Source: Mycobacteriales bacterium (GTDB taxonomy: Bacteria > Actinomycetota > Actinomycetes > Mycobacteriales > SCTD01). Taken from it: a stretch of 64,000 bases of DNA. The notes under the pieces are model-generated. The model ran no database searches. It worked only from the letters and a program-made list of their open reading frames with translations, and was not told the DNA's origin. Both the position numbers and the translations under genes were made by a program. The stretch is from positions 62,001-126,000 of the forward strand of contig JBBDWV010000005.1 in NCBI GenBank assembly GCA_040902655.1. The letters are read 5' to 3'. Positions 49,634 to 57,210 of this stretch are shown here, one piece after another. Position 1 is the first letter of the stretch. Each line of letters starts with the position of its first letter.

Positions 49634-50904
49634 GACGGCACCACCTCTCGCGGGTCGGCGATCGTGCCGGTCAGCGCCGAGGCAGCGACGGTGTACGCAC
49701 TGCCCATGTAGATCTGCGCCTCCGTGCTGCCCATGCGGCCGGAGATGTTGAGGACGCCGGTGGAGATGCAGGAGTCTCCCGCCGCGAGCGGAGCGGCGTA
49801 GCCGATGCAGAAGTCGCACGACGACTTCGCGACGTGGGCGCCGGCTTCGCTGAGCACGCTGAGCAGCCCCTCCTCGTCGGCCTGCTGGTAGATCTGCTCC
49901 GATGTCGGCACGACGTTCAGCCGCACGTTCGCGGCGACCTTCTTGCCGCGCAGGATGTCGGCCGCCGCTCGGATCTCCTCGATGCGCCCGCTCGCGCACG
50001 AGCCGATGTAGGCGTGCTGCACCGGTGTGCCTGCCAGCTCCTCGATGGGGCGCGTGTTCGACGACTTCGCGGAGCCCGGCAGCACGACCTGCGGGGAGAG
50101 CGTGGTGAGGTCGATCTCGTAGCTCGCAGCATACTCGGCGTCGGGGTCACTGTAGAGCGGCTCGAAGTCGCGCCGCGCGACCTTCCGCGCGTACTCGAGT
50201 GACAGCTCGTCCGGGTTGAAGATGGCCGACACGGCACCGGTGAACATCGCCATGGCGCAGAGCCCCTGGCGACGGTCGATGCTCATCGCCTCGGCCCCGG
50301 GACCGACGTACTCCATCACCTGGTGCGCGCAGCCGTCGGCGCCCATCTCGGCGATGATGTGGTGGAGCAGGTCCCGGTTGTCGACGCCCGGACCGAATCG
50401 GCCCTCGAGGTGGAACTTCGAGCTGGCGGGGACGTCTAGGTAGACCGCTCCGGAGACCCACGCCTCGAGCAGGTCCTTGCGGACGCCCCACCCGAGCGAG
50501 CCGAACGCGCCGAGCCCGCTGATGTGTCCGTCGAAGTGGACGAGGAACGTGCCCGGCATCGCGTAGCCGAGCTCGGCCGCGACCTGGTGGCCGATGCCCT
50601 TGCCTTCGTGGACCTCGACGCCGTTGGCGCGTCCCCATTCGCGCGTCACGCGGTGGATCTCCTCCTCGCGCTCGCCGCCGCGGGTGACCAGGTGGTCGAT
50701 GAACAGAACGTAGCGGTCGGGGTCATCCAGCGTGGTGATGCCGAAGTCGTCAGCCATCTGCTTGAACATCACGTCGGTGTAGCCAGGGAAGTCGTAGGCG
50801 ACCATGTAGTCCGGTCGGAACGGCGCGTTCTGCCCTGGACGGACCACGTCCATGCCACCGGCGCGCGCGAGGATCTTCTCCGTGATCGTCGAGCCCATGG
50901 TCAT
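49630..50904 (-). CDS. aconitase-family large subunit (LeuC/dimethylmaleate hydratase-like)
   Basis: 424 aa. The Fe-S ligand cysteines are in YIGSCASGR near residue 300 and SSCDFCIGYAAP near 362; the active-site loops VLFIDHLV and GKGIGHQV match the short LeuC/HacA branch. It catalyses reversible hydration of a C=C acid. Coupled to the lyase gene by ATGA and to the small subunit by ATGA. With the neighbouring lyase it recalls dimethylmaleate hydratase of nicotinate fermentation. Confidence 0.87.
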   Translation of the reverse strand: MTMGSTITEKILARAGGMDVVRPGQNAPFRPDYMVAYDFPGYTDVMFKQMADDFGITTLDDPDRYVLFIDHLVTRGGEREEEIHRVTREWGRANGVEVHEGKGIGHQVAAELGYAMPGTFLVHFDGHISGLGAFGSLGWGVRKDLLEAWVSGAVYLDVPASSKFHLEGRFGPGVDNRDLLHHIIAEMGADGCAHQVMEYVGPGAEAMSIDRRQGLCAMAMFTGAVSAIFNPDELSLEYARKVARRDFEPLYSDPDAEYAASYEIDLTTLSPQVVLPGSAKSSNTRPIEELAGTPVQHAYIGSCASGRIEEIRAAADILRGKKVAANVRLNVVPTSEQIYQQADEEGLLSVLSEAGAHVAKSSCDFCIGYAAPLAAGDSCISTGVLNISGRMGSTEAQIYMGSAYTVAASALTGTIADPREVVPS

Positions 50905-51773
50905 GCCTCCACGGTCGCCGGCAGGTAGCGCTGCTGGAGCTCTTCCATCTCCGGGAAGCCGATCATCCCGATGAACTCGCCGTGCTTCATGTAGTCGGCC
51001 GACACCGCCTCCGAGCGCTCACCGGCCGCCAGCCGCCGCAGCGAGTCACGCATGGCCGTGGCCGCCGAGAGCACGAGCTGCGTCGGCAGGAAGGCAATGG
51101 CGATCCCTGCCTCGAGCATGGCCTCGCGGGTGAAGTCGCGCTCCACCCAGGTCCAGGCGGTCAGCGCCGCGACGAGCGGCACGCCGGCGACCTCGGAGCA
51201 GCGACGCCACTGCTCAAGGTCGCTGAAGGTCTTGGAGACGGGCATGACCATGTCGGCGCCGGCGGCCACGTAAGCCTCGGCGCGCTTGAGCGCCTCGTGA
51301 CCGACGGCGTCGGTCCGGGCGATGAGGATCACCTCACCCTCGAGGGAGTCGGCCACAGCCCGCACCTTGCCGGCGGACTCGCCGATCGGCAGCACCTCGA
51401 CGGGGTCACCGACGCAGATGGGACAGCGCTTCGGAGAGATCTGGTCCTCCATGAAGACCGCCGCCACCCCTGCACGGCGAAACGATGCCGCCGTGCGCGC
51501 TGCGTTGATGGCGTTGCCGTAGCCGGTGTCGATGTCAGCGACGATCGGCAGCGACGTCGCCTCGCGGATCTTGCGGACCGCCTCGAGGTTCTCCGTCGCC
51601 GTGAAGACCTCGGCGTCGGGAAGCCCGAGCGCTGCCGAGATCGCGAAGCCGGAGGCGCACACCGCCCCGAACCCGGCCTGTTCGGAGAGCCTCGCGGACA
51701 GGCCGTCCCAGACGCCGGGGGCGTAGACGACCCCCTGGGCCTCGATGAGCGCGCGCAGATCCTGTGCCGACAT
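50901..51773 (-). CDS. isocitrate lyase/PEP mutase-family lyase (2,3-dimethylmalate lyase-like)
   Basis: 290 aa with GAGGGG before ATG 51773. The TIM-barrel features SGFAISAALG, the metal-site ADIDTGYG, EDQISPKRC (catalytic Cys loop) and ARTDAVG match the PrpB/oxaloacetase/dimethylmalate lyase group. It splits a hydroxy dicarboxylate into pyruvate (or glyoxylate) plus an acid. It is the first gene of a four-gene operon with a hydratase and a flavoprotein. Confidence 0.87.
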   Translation of the reverse strand: MSAQDLRALIEAQGVVYAPGVWDGLSARLSEQAGFGAVCASGFAISAALGLPDAEVFTATENLEAVRKIREATSLPIVADIDTGYGNAINAARTAASFRRAGVAAVFMEDQISPKRCPICVGDPVEVLPIGESAGKVRAVADSLEGEVILIARTDAVGHEALKRAEAYVAAGADMVMPVSKTFSDLEQWRRCSEVAGVPLVAALTAWTWVERDFTREAMLEAGIAIAFLPTQLVLSAATAMRDSLRRLAAGERSEAVSADYMKHGEFIGMIGFPEMEELQQRYLPATVEA

Positions 51774-51788
51774 AGCCGCTGCCCCTCT

Positions 51789-51821
51789 GGTTCCGCATTG
51801 CGGAACCCTTTCCGGAATACG
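51789..51821 (-). promoter_or_regulatory. composite operator-like region of the lyase operon
   Basis: Contains a 19-bp palindrome (51789-51807: GGTTCCGCA, T, TGCGGAACC) and an adjoining TTCCGGAA at 51810-51817. On the minus strand it reads CGTATTCCGGAA followed by TTCCGCA-TGCGG. A close match lies at 63605-63633. The IclR protein is the probable ligand. Confidence 0.6.
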
Positions 51822-51885
51822 TACTTCCGACCGTAGTCCCCCCAGCCCCGAGGGTCAACAGGCGACGGGCGGCGGAGCGCGAGCG

Positions 51886-53490
51886 TCAGGTCAGCATCGC
51901 GCCGACCGCGTTGTAGGCGTAGGTGTAGTTGCGTGCGTTGGCTAGGCCGGTGACGTAGCCCTTGAGCTCCCGGGTCGCCGCCGCATTGCCCGTCGCGTAC
52001 AGGCCGTCGATCGTGCTGCCGTCGCGGCGGAGCACCCGCGCGTCCCCGTCGATGCCGAGCCCCAGCGTGCTCAGCCCGACGCCGAGGACGGTGAGCCGCA
52101 CGGCGTGGAACGGCGCGCGCTCGACCGGTCCGAGGTTCGGGTTCGCGACGTACCGCGGGTCCCCGTAGGCGCTGCGGGCGAAGGGCAGCGAGCCGCGCGC
52201 GTGCTCGAGGTCCTCTCCCGTAGCGGCGTACTGGTTGAAGCGCTCGACGGTGGCTCGTAGGCCCGCGCGGTCGATGCCCGTGCCCGCCGCGAGCTCGTCG
52301 AGGCTGCCGAAGGTCCGGACCTCGTCCGGGTAGGGCGCGCCAGGGTCGTAGGGGCCGAGCGGGTACTGCTCGTGGAAGCTCTCGTCGAAGACCAGCCAGC
52401 ACGGGTAGTTCGCCCACCGTTTGCGCCGTGCGTCGTACTGGCGCAGGCCTCGGATCAGCGCGCCGTAGTAGGACTCGTCGCCGAAGCGCTGGCCGTCGGA
52501 GTTGACGATCATCGAGTGCGGGTAGCCGAGGAACTCGAGCAGCTGCGTGTACATCGGCTCGTCGGTACCCGGGTGCGTCTGCCCCTCGAACCGCTCCCCG
52601 AGCACGACGAAGGGGTCCGCACCGCGGACGACGGCGGCGCCCACCGACTGGGCCAGCGACAGCCCGTCGCCCGCCACGACCGGCGGTGCCGCCTCCACCA
52701 GCTCCGGCACGTCCTCGAGCTCGGCGGCGTCGGGCGCGTTGCCGTAGCCCCCGACGGCGAGCAGCACCCCCCTGCGGGCAGTGATCTCGACCCCGCCGTC
52801 CGGGCCCTCGGCCACGACGCCGACGACCCGGCCGCTCTCCTGCAGGAGTCGGACGACGCGGTGGCTGAGCCGGCACTCCACCCCGCGGCGGACGAGCGCC
52901 TCGCGGACGAAGGCGCCCATGAGCCCGAGCCCGTGCGTGAGGTGGTCCTCCGCGCTGCGGGAGGCGGCCAGCCGCACGCGGGCGGCGACGTCACCGCCGA
53001 GCTCGTAGTAGAACTCGTCGCGGCTCACGCCGGTGCGGTAGTACGGGCTCGGGCGCAGACGGGGCCGCCAGTCGCCGAGCTCCGCACCCGCAACCGCGCA
53101 CTCCAGCAGCCTGCCCTGGGCGGTCGAGCCGGGACACGGGGCGTACAGGTCCGGCGCCCTGCGGATGAGGTTGAACGGGATGCCCGCGTCGGCGAACCAC
53201 TGCGTGGCCTGCGCGGACGACTCGAGGTAGCGCCTGCGCGCTGAGCGGTCGACGGGCCGCCCGCTGCCCTGGACGTGGTCGAGGTAGGCCTCGGCGGCGT
53301 CGAGCGAGTCCGGCGGATCGGCCAGGTGGTTGCCCCCGACCCAGCAGAAGCCTCCGCTGTAGGCGGCCACCCCGCCGACCATGTCCGACCGCTCGAGGAC
53401 CAGGACCCGCGCTCCGAGGTCGTGGGCACGGATCGCCGCGGCGAGGCCGCCGAGCCCCGCTCCCACGCAGATGATGTCGACGTCCGTCAT
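51886..53490 (-). CDS. FAD-dependent dehydrogenase, fumarate reductase/3-ketosteroid dehydrogenase-like (copy 2)
   Basis: 534 aa with GGAGG before ATG 53490. It has VGAGLGGLAAAI, then MVGGVAAYSGGFCW and the C-terminal YATGNAA, colinear with copy 1 at 47395-49047 throughout (e.g. RFGDESYY and GSTAQGRLLECAV/GSTASGRMLECAV). The pair probably arose by duplication. It is 36 nt downstream of the FAH-family gene, the last gene of a three-gene operon. Confidence 0.85.
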   Translation of the reverse strand: MTDVDIICVGAGLGGLAAAIRAHDLGARVLVLERSDMVGGVAAYSGGFCWVGGNHLADPPDSLDAAEAYLDHVQGSGRPVDRSARRRYLESSAQATQWFADAGIPFNLIRRAPDLYAPCPGSTAQGRLLECAVAGAELGDWRPRLRPSPYYRTGVSRDEFYYELGGDVAARVRLAASRSAEDHLTHGLGLMGAFVREALVRRGVECRLSHRVVRLLQESGRVVGVVAEGPDGGVEITARRGVLLAVGGYGNAPDAAELEDVPELVEAAPPVVAGDGLSLAQSVGAAVVRGADPFVVLGERFEGQTHPGTDEPMYTQLLEFLGYPHSMIVNSDGQRFGDESYYGALIRGLRQYDARRKRWANYPCWLVFDESFHEQYPLGPYDPGAPYPDEVRTFGSLDELAAGTGIDRAGLRATVERFNQYAATGEDLEHARGSLPFARSAYGDPRYVANPNLGPVERAPFHAVRLTVLGVGLSTLGLGIDGDARVLRRDGSTIDGLYATGNAAATRELKGYVTGLANARNYTYAYNAVGAMLT

Positions 53491-53526
53491 GTGCCTCCTT
53501 CGGCTCAGCGCGTGATCGCTTCTCCG

Positions 53527-54381
53527 TCACCCGCGAACCGCGACCACGCGGTTCTCCAGCGCTCCGAGCCCGTCGATCTCGCAGCGGACGACGTCGCCGG
53601 AGCGCAGGTAGGTCGGCGGCGTGCGGCCTGACCCGACACCGGCCGGGGTCCCGGTGAGCACGACGTCACCCGGCTCGAGCGTCATCGTGGCGGACAGCCG
53701 GACGACCAGGTCCGCGACGTCGAACAGCATGTCGCCGGTGGTCGAGCCCTGCCGCTGCTCGCCGTTGACGAACGTCCGGATGCCCAGCGCGTGCGGGTCG
53801 TCGATGTCCTCGACCGTGGTGATCCAGGGGCCGATGGGACACGAGGTGTCCAGGCTCTTGGACAGGAAGATCTGCGGCATGCGGCGCTGCAGGTCACGAG
53901 CGGAGACGTCGTTCGCCACGCAGTACCCGAGCACGCTGTCGAGCGTGTTCTCCCGGCGGGCCCGGCGCGTGCGCGCGCCGATGACGACGGCCAGCTCGCA
54001 CTCGTAGTCGAGCTCGGCCGTGAGGTCCTCCGGCAGCTCGACCGGGTCGTACGGGCCGTTGAGCGAGCTCGTCGCCTTGGTGAAGACCATGGGCTCGGTC
54101 GGCGTCGGCTTGCCGACCTCAGCGATGTGGGCGAGGTAGTTGAGCCCGATGGCCATCACCTTCCCGGGGCGGACGAGCGGGCAGGCGAGGTCGACCGCCT
54201 GCTCGTCGACGTCGGGGTCGCGCTCGGCCGTGGCCGCACGGATCTGCCGCTGCGCCTCGAGGACGGCGCCGATGTCCGGGAGGTCGAGATCCAGGGCTCC
54301 GGCGGTCACCCACCCGGAGCGTCCTGCGGTACCGAAGGCGAACTGCTCGCCGTCGGACGAGCGGAGCCGGGCGATCCTCAT
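53527..54381 (-). CDS. fumarylacetoacetate hydrolase-family protein
   Basis: 284 aa from ATG 54381 (ATGA overlap). The core has NYLAHIAEVG, the metal-binding LDYECELAVVIG, ANDVSARDLQ and LTGTPAGVG, all typical of the FAH fold. Members cleave or tautomerise beta-diketo or oxo acids (for example 2-hydroxyhepta-2,4-diene-dioate isomerase, oxaloacetate decarboxylase). Here it would act between the D-2-hydroxyacid dehydrogenase and the flavoprotein. Confidence 0.88.
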   Translation of the reverse strand: MRIARLRSSDGEQFAFGTAGRSGWVTAGALDLDLPDIGAVLEAQRQIRAATAERDPDVDEQAVDLACPLVRPGKVMAIGLNYLAHIAEVGKPTPTEPMVFTKATSSLNGPYDPVELPEDLTAELDYECELAVVIGARTRRARRENTLDSVLGYCVANDVSARDLQRRMPQIFLSKSLDTSCPIGPWITTVEDIDDPHALGIRTFVNGEQRQGSTTGDMLFDVADLVVRLSATMTLEPGDVVLTGTPAGVGSGRTPPTYLRSGDVVRCEIDGLGALENRVVAVRG

Positions 54382-55313
54382 GAGCCGAGCGCCTCGAGGA
54401 TCGATCGCGCGCATGTCAGCGTGACGGTCGCGAGCGCGCTGTCGGAGTAGCCGGCGGTGTGCGGCGACACCAGCAAGTTCGGCGCAGAGAGCAGCGGGAG
54501 GTCCGGCGGGGCCGGCTCGTCGGCGAAGACGTCCACGGCGGCGCCGGCGATCGTGCCCGCGGCGAGAGCGCGCGCCAGCGCCTGCTCGTCCACGATCCCG
54601 CCCCGGCTGTCGTTCACGAGGAGCGCGTGCGGCTGCATCTGCGCGAGCTCGGGCTCGCCGATGAGGTGCCGGGTCGCGTCGGACAGCGGCACGTGCAGCG
54701 AGACCACGTCGGCCGTGGCCAGCAGGGTCGGCAGCTCCACGACCTGCACGCCATCGGCAGCGCCGCGCGTCGCGTCGAGGAAGGGGTCCGCGACGACCAG
54801 CTGCATGTCGAAGGCCTTCGCCAGCCGGGCGAGGTGGCGGCCGATCGCCCCGAAACCGACGATGCCGAGGGTCCGGCCGGCCAGGCCCATGCCTACGTGG
54901 GGCTTCCAGGCGCCGGTGCGTACCGCCGCGTCGTTCACCGCGACACCGCGCGCAAGGGCGAGCACCTGGGCCATCGCGTACTCCGCGACCGCCGAGGAGT
55001 TGCCCCCGGGGACGGAGACGACGGCGATGCCCCGCTCGCGCAGGTAGTCGAGGTCGAAGTTGTCCAGGCCCGCCCCGCACTTCGCGGCCACCTTGAGCTC
55101 GGGCGCGTCGGACAGGGTCGTGCTGTCCACAGGCTCGAACCCGGCGACCCACGCGTCCGCCGTGCGCAGCGCGGCCCGCAGCCTCTCGGTGTCGCCCCGC
55201 TCGACCAGCTCGACCGTGAGTCCGGCGTCCTGCAGCAGCCGCACCGGTTCGTCGGAGTAGCGCCCGAACGACGGGGAGCTGGAGACGACGCTGCCGGTCC
55301 GACCGCTGCTCAT
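54378..55313 (-). CDS. D-2-hydroxyacid dehydrogenase, NAD-dependent
   Basis: 311 aa from ATG 55313 with GGGAG upstream. The NAD motif GIVGFGAIGRHLA, the catalytic Arg in NDSRGGIVDE, Glu in FADEPAP and His in SPHTAGYSD give the full triad. It interconverts a 2-keto acid and a 2-hydroxy acid. It is the first gene of a three-gene operon, divergent from the cyclase-family gene across a 129-nt control gap. Confidence 0.9.
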   Translation of the reverse strand: MSSGRTGSVVSSSPSFGRYSDEPVRLLQDAGLTVELVERGDTERLRAALRTADAWVAGFEPVDSTTLSDAPELKVAAKCGAGLDNFDLDYLRERGIAVVSVPGGNSSAVAEYAMAQVLALARGVAVNDAAVRTGAWKPHVGMGLAGRTLGIVGFGAIGRHLARLAKAFDMQLVVADPFLDATRGAADGVQVVELPTLLATADVVSLHVPLSDATRHLIGEPELAQMQPHALLVNDSRGGIVDEQALARALAAGTIAGAAVDVFADEPAPPDLPLLSAPNLLVSPHTAGYSDSALATVTLTCARSILEALGS

Positions 55314-55442
55314 GCGCTCCCGCTTCCCCTTGTCCGGTTGGGAGCGTGACACTAACATCGCGTACCGCTAACCGTAATCAGGTTCGGATAGTGGAACACC
55401 CTGCCCGGAGGGACGGACGTTCCTCGGCGAACGGAGGAGCGC

Positions 55443-56375
55443 GTGGAGCGGTCGATGACCCCCGACGACGTCCGGGCAGAGGCCCTGCGCCTCGGCGTCC
55501 GCTCGAACTGGGGGCGGTGGGGAGACGACGACCAGCGCGGCACGCTCAACCTCATCACGAGCGACAACGTGCAGCGAGGGCTCGCGGCGGTGCGGGCCGG
55601 CGCTGTCGTCAGCCTCGGGCAGCCGCTCGACGTCGAGGCGCCGCCCTACTACCCGCAAGGGCTGGACCGCGCCGTCAAGCACGAGATGGTGACGGCCTGG
55701 GCGTCCAACGCCGGCGGACCGGTGCAGGCCGCGAGCGACCAGGTCCACGTGCAGTGCCATGGGCTCGACAACACGCACATGGACGCGATCTGCCACATCG
55801 GGTACGGCGGCATCGGCTACAACGGCCGGCCGTTCCGCGAGATGGTCGACGAGACCGGGGCCTCGGCCTGCGACATCCTGCTCGCGGGACCGGTCGTCAC
55901 GCGAGGCGTCCTGGTCGACGTCCCGCGGCTGCGCGGCGTCGACCACCTCGAGGGCGGCGACGCGGTCACCGAGGACGACCTGCGCCGCGCCGCACCCGAC
56001 CTCTCGCCCGGTGACGCCCTGGTCATCCGCACCGGGCGTGCCCGTGCGGGCGACGACGGCCGGAGCTTCACCGAGAAGTACGGGCGGCTGGCCGGCCTGC
56101 ACCACAGCGCCATGAAGGTCGTGGCCGAGCTCGACGTCGGCCTGCTCGGGACCGACGGCTCCGCCGACACCTTTCCCGCGGTCGACGAGAACCGTCTGCC
56201 CATCCACGTCCTGTCGCTGGTGCACCTCGGCGTTCACCTGCTGCACAACCTCGCCCTCGAGGAGCTGGCGCACGCGCTCGCCGAGCGAGCGACGAAGGAC
56301 TTCCTGGTCGTGGCGGCCCCGCTGCGCCTTCCCCGCGGCACCGGGAGCCCGATCGCTCCCGTCGCCGTCCTCTGA
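55443..56375 (+). CDS. cyclase/kynurenine-formamidase-family metal hydrolase
   Basis: 310 aa from GTG 55443 with GGAGGA just upstream (ATG 55455 is a weaker choice). The zinc-site motif is NTHMDAICH (cf. HxGTHxD...H), followed by GPVVTRGVLVDVP and LVIRTGRARAG. The family hydrolyses amides or lactones (KynB, isatin hydrolase, cyclamide-type substrates). It is followed by the Asp/Glu racemase-family gene. Confidence 0.85.
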   Translation: MERSMTPDDVRAEALRLGVRSNWGRWGDDDQRGTLNLITSDNVQRGLAAVRAGAVVSLGQPLDVEAPPYYPQGLDRAVKHEMVTAWASNAGGPVQAASDQVHVQCHGLDNTHMDAICHIGYGGIGYNGRPFREMVDETGASACDILLAGPVVTRGVLVDVPRLRGVDHLEGGDAVTEDDLRRAAPDLSPGDALVIRTGRARAGDDGRSFTEKYGRLAGLHHSAMKVVAELDVGLLGTDGSADTFPAVDENRLPIHVLSLVHLGVHLLHNLALEELAHALAERATKDFLVVAAPLRLPRGTGSPIAPVAVL

Positions 56376-56386
56376 CAGGAGCTCCC

Positions 56387-57199
56387 ATCCTCAGGATCTG
56401 GCACCAGAGCATCAGCGAGCTCGACCACCTGCCGCAGTACCGGGAGATGCTCCAGGAGCACGCGGCCCGGGTGACCGACGACGACACCGTCGTCGACCTG
56501 CACGGCATGCGCGCCGGCTCGTACCCCGACGGCGTGGCGCCCATCGACGTGCTCGCCAACCCGTGGTGCCACTACCTGGCCAACGTCCAGATCGTCGAGG
56601 CCGCGATGGCCGCCGAGCAGCAGGGCTACGACGCGGTGGCCATCACCTGCTTCCACGACCCGGCGCTGCCCGAGGCCCGCAGCATGGTCGACATCCCGGT
56701 GGTCTCCATGTGCGAGTCGTCGCTGCTCGTCGCGTGCTCTCTCGGCGAGTCGTTGGGGCTGGTCGGCATCGGTCCGGCGAACGTGCAGCTGGTTCGCGCC
56801 GCCGTCCGGAAGTACGGCCTCGAGCAGCGGGTGTGCGACGTGCTGCCGGTCGACGACCGCGCGGTCAACGAGCACGAGATCGACGCGTCGTTCGCCACCG
56901 AGAACGCGCTGACCGCGTCGTTCCGAGCGGCAGCCCGGACGCTGATCGCCGCAGGCGCCGACGTTCTCGTGCCGTCGGAGTCCCTGCTCAACACGGCGCT
57001 CGTCAAGCAGCAGGTGACGGAGGTGGACGGGGTGCCCGTCGTCGACGCGTTCGCGGTGATGCTCGCGCACGCGGAGCTGCTCGTCCGGCTGCGCCGGACC
57101 ACGGGGCTCGGGGTCAGCCGGACGGGTGCGTGCGCCCGGCCACGAGCCGGCGGCGTCGAGCAGCTGCGCGCGGCGGCGGCTGGCGTGCTCTCCGGCTGA
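56387..57199 (+). CDS. Asp/Glu/hydantoin racemase-family protein, possible AUC start
   Basis: 250 aa if begun at the GTG-like first standard start (56447); however, family-like sequence (LRIWHQSISE) continues 20 codons upstream to an ATC at 56387 that has AGGAG five bases before it, giving 270 aa. One catalytic Cys is visible in AITCFHDPAL; the usual second Cys region reads VLVPSESLLN, with Ser. Maleate isomerases and hydantoin racemases belong here. It begins 11 nt after the cyclase gene, so the two work together. Confidence 0.75.
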   Translation: MLRIWHQSISELDHLPQYREMLQEHAARVTDDDTVVDLHGMRAGSYPDGVAPIDVLANPWCHYLANVQIVEAAMAAEQQGYDAVAITCFHDPALPEARSMVDIPVVSMCESSLLVACSLGESLGLVGIGPANVQLVRAAVRKYGLEQRVCDVLPVDDRAVNEHEIDASFATENALTASFRAAARTLIAAGADVLVPSESLLNTALVKQQVTEVDGVPVVDAFAVMLAHAELLVRLRRTTGLGVSRTGACARPRAGGVEQLRAAAAGVLSG

Positions 57200-57210
57200 C
57201 GGCCGCGGCA

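Noticed and set aside
49630-50904. leuC of leucine biosynthesis
   Set aside because: Operon partners are a lyase and a flavoprotein, no leuA/leuB is near, and the small subunit has an altered substrate loop.
47395-53490. Steroid degradation locus because of KstD-like flavoproteins
   Set aside because: No other steroid genes (kstR, hsa, kshA, mce) occur; neighbours act on small acids.
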